Origin: an uncultured Eubacteriales bacterium
GTDB taxonomy: Bacteria > Bacillota > Clostridia > Christensenellales > UBA1242
Assembly (NCBI GenBank): GCA_900557645.1
Contig: USSZ01000016.1
Span: 1-22,947, forward strand
Length of the DNA: 22,947 nucleotides
Direction: 5' to 3'
Position 1 is the stretch's first letter; each line of letters begins with the position of its first letter. Positions 22,575 to 22,947 of the stretch are shown piece after piece. The position numbers were made by a program, and so were the translations under genes. Under the pieces are notes generated by a model. It saw only the letters and a list, made by a program, of their open reading frames with translations, was not told the origin of the DNA and did no database searches.

Positions 22575-22859
22575 TTATTTTTAGCCTTTGTAATTAGTTA
22601 CATAATAGAGAAGACAGGTTATTATGAATATAACTTACAAAATAAGATGGTTATGACTAATGAAGCAATGAAACAGTTTGAACAAGATATTAAAGAGGGT
22701 AAAGATGTAAGAAGAGAAGATTATTTAGTAAACACTGAGAAAGATTATACTAGTACTCTAACTAAAGGTACTAATAAAGTATCTATTAAAGTAAATAGTA
22801 TTCTAAAGAAAGGAATAGAAGGAGTATTTAAAGTAATAGGTAGTTTTGTAGAAGATTAG
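22530..22859 (+). pseudogene. Small membrane protein, 5' end missing or non-canonical
   Basis: An open frame continues upstream from the internal ATG at 22647 to 22530 without any ATG, GTG or TTG. The translated upstream part holds a transmembrane helix (IIFFSLFLAFVISYII), followed by 'EKTGYYEYNLQNKM', 'NEAMKQFEQDIKEGKDV' and 'EDYLVNTEKDYT', and ends 'VFKVIGSFVED'. The pattern (one helix, 'TGYYEY', an acidic helical tail) looks like a conserved small protein, but I know no function for it. The ATG at 22647 would give 70 residues without the helix and lacks a ribosome site. Loss of the true start by a deletion is likelier. Confidence 0.5.
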
Positions 22860-22862
22860 CCC

Positions 22863-22914
22863 TTCGAGCATCAAATCTCTCAGGGAATCAGCAAGCCTAA
22901 GGTCTTGCTGATTA
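22863..22914. other. Structured element of unknown role
   Basis: Two adjacent stems: a weak one with CCCT/AGGG ends (22860-22885) and a strong 10-bp AATCAGCAAG / CTTGCTGATT (22887-22914). No T-run follows on the plus strand. On the minus strand a TATAAT lies about ten bases upstream, so it might be the start of a minus-strand RNA. No known riboswitch is recognised. Confidence 0.35.
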
Positions 22915-22947
22915 ACAATAATATTATAGTATCTAAAGTAAGATTAA

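Noticed and set aside
22860..22914. A TPP-like riboswitch, because the minus strand contains CTGAGA
   Set aside because: The other conserved TPP segments are absent.

Overview
The window is AT-rich throughout, uses the standard genetic code (Trp is read from TGG), has strong AGGAG-type ribosome binding sites and Rho-independent terminators, and carries a secreted M60 mucin-type metalloprotease. That suggests a low-GC Bacillota/Mycoplasmatota-like bacterium, probably from an animal gut. No sequence here fixes a genus.

Positions 1-17907 are an integrated mobile element of about 17.9 kb, bounded by a 55-bp direct repeat. The repeat is the 3' half of a tRNA-Ile(GAT) gene, from the anticodon loop to CCA. 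Just inside the ends lie matched repeats that look like integrase arm sites. The element's left module, all on the minus strand, has a tyrosine integrase split by a frameshift (1519-2858), an excisionase-like HTH gene (2851-3108), a MobL-type relaxase (3517-4695) and a small three-gene operon (361-1407) that may be a toxin/immunity-like pair preceded by a second frameshifted gene. There are no type IV secretion or coupling-protein genes, so it is best read as an integrative mobilizable element.

The centre (5389-13985, minus) is one tightly packed operon for a type I restriction-modification system. In transcription order it holds a DUF3892-like gene, a half-size HsdS, HsdM, a membrane-anchored protein, full HsdS, a DUF4160-like protein, HsdR and a YgjP-type metallopeptidase, and it ends in a strong terminator. 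A short, well-formed candidate RNA gene (about 14075-14146, plus strand) is divergent from it.

The right cargo (14352-17665) has a minus-strand operon of a GNAT acetyltransferase, an HTH-Fic protein and a large PIN-like nuclease with a helical insertion of about 200 residues. A divergent uracil-DNA glycosylase family gene is on the plus strand. Both divergent promoters place the -10 box exactly six bases before the ATG, so both mRNAs are predicted to be leaderless. Most cargo genes fit a defence or genome-protection island.

To the right of the element is host-like DNA: an ogt-type alkyltransferase, a 1094-residue multidomain M60 protease, and two oppositely oriented genes (a HAD nucleotidase tail and a small membrane protein) that both lack their 5' ends at about the same place, which suggests a deletion junction.
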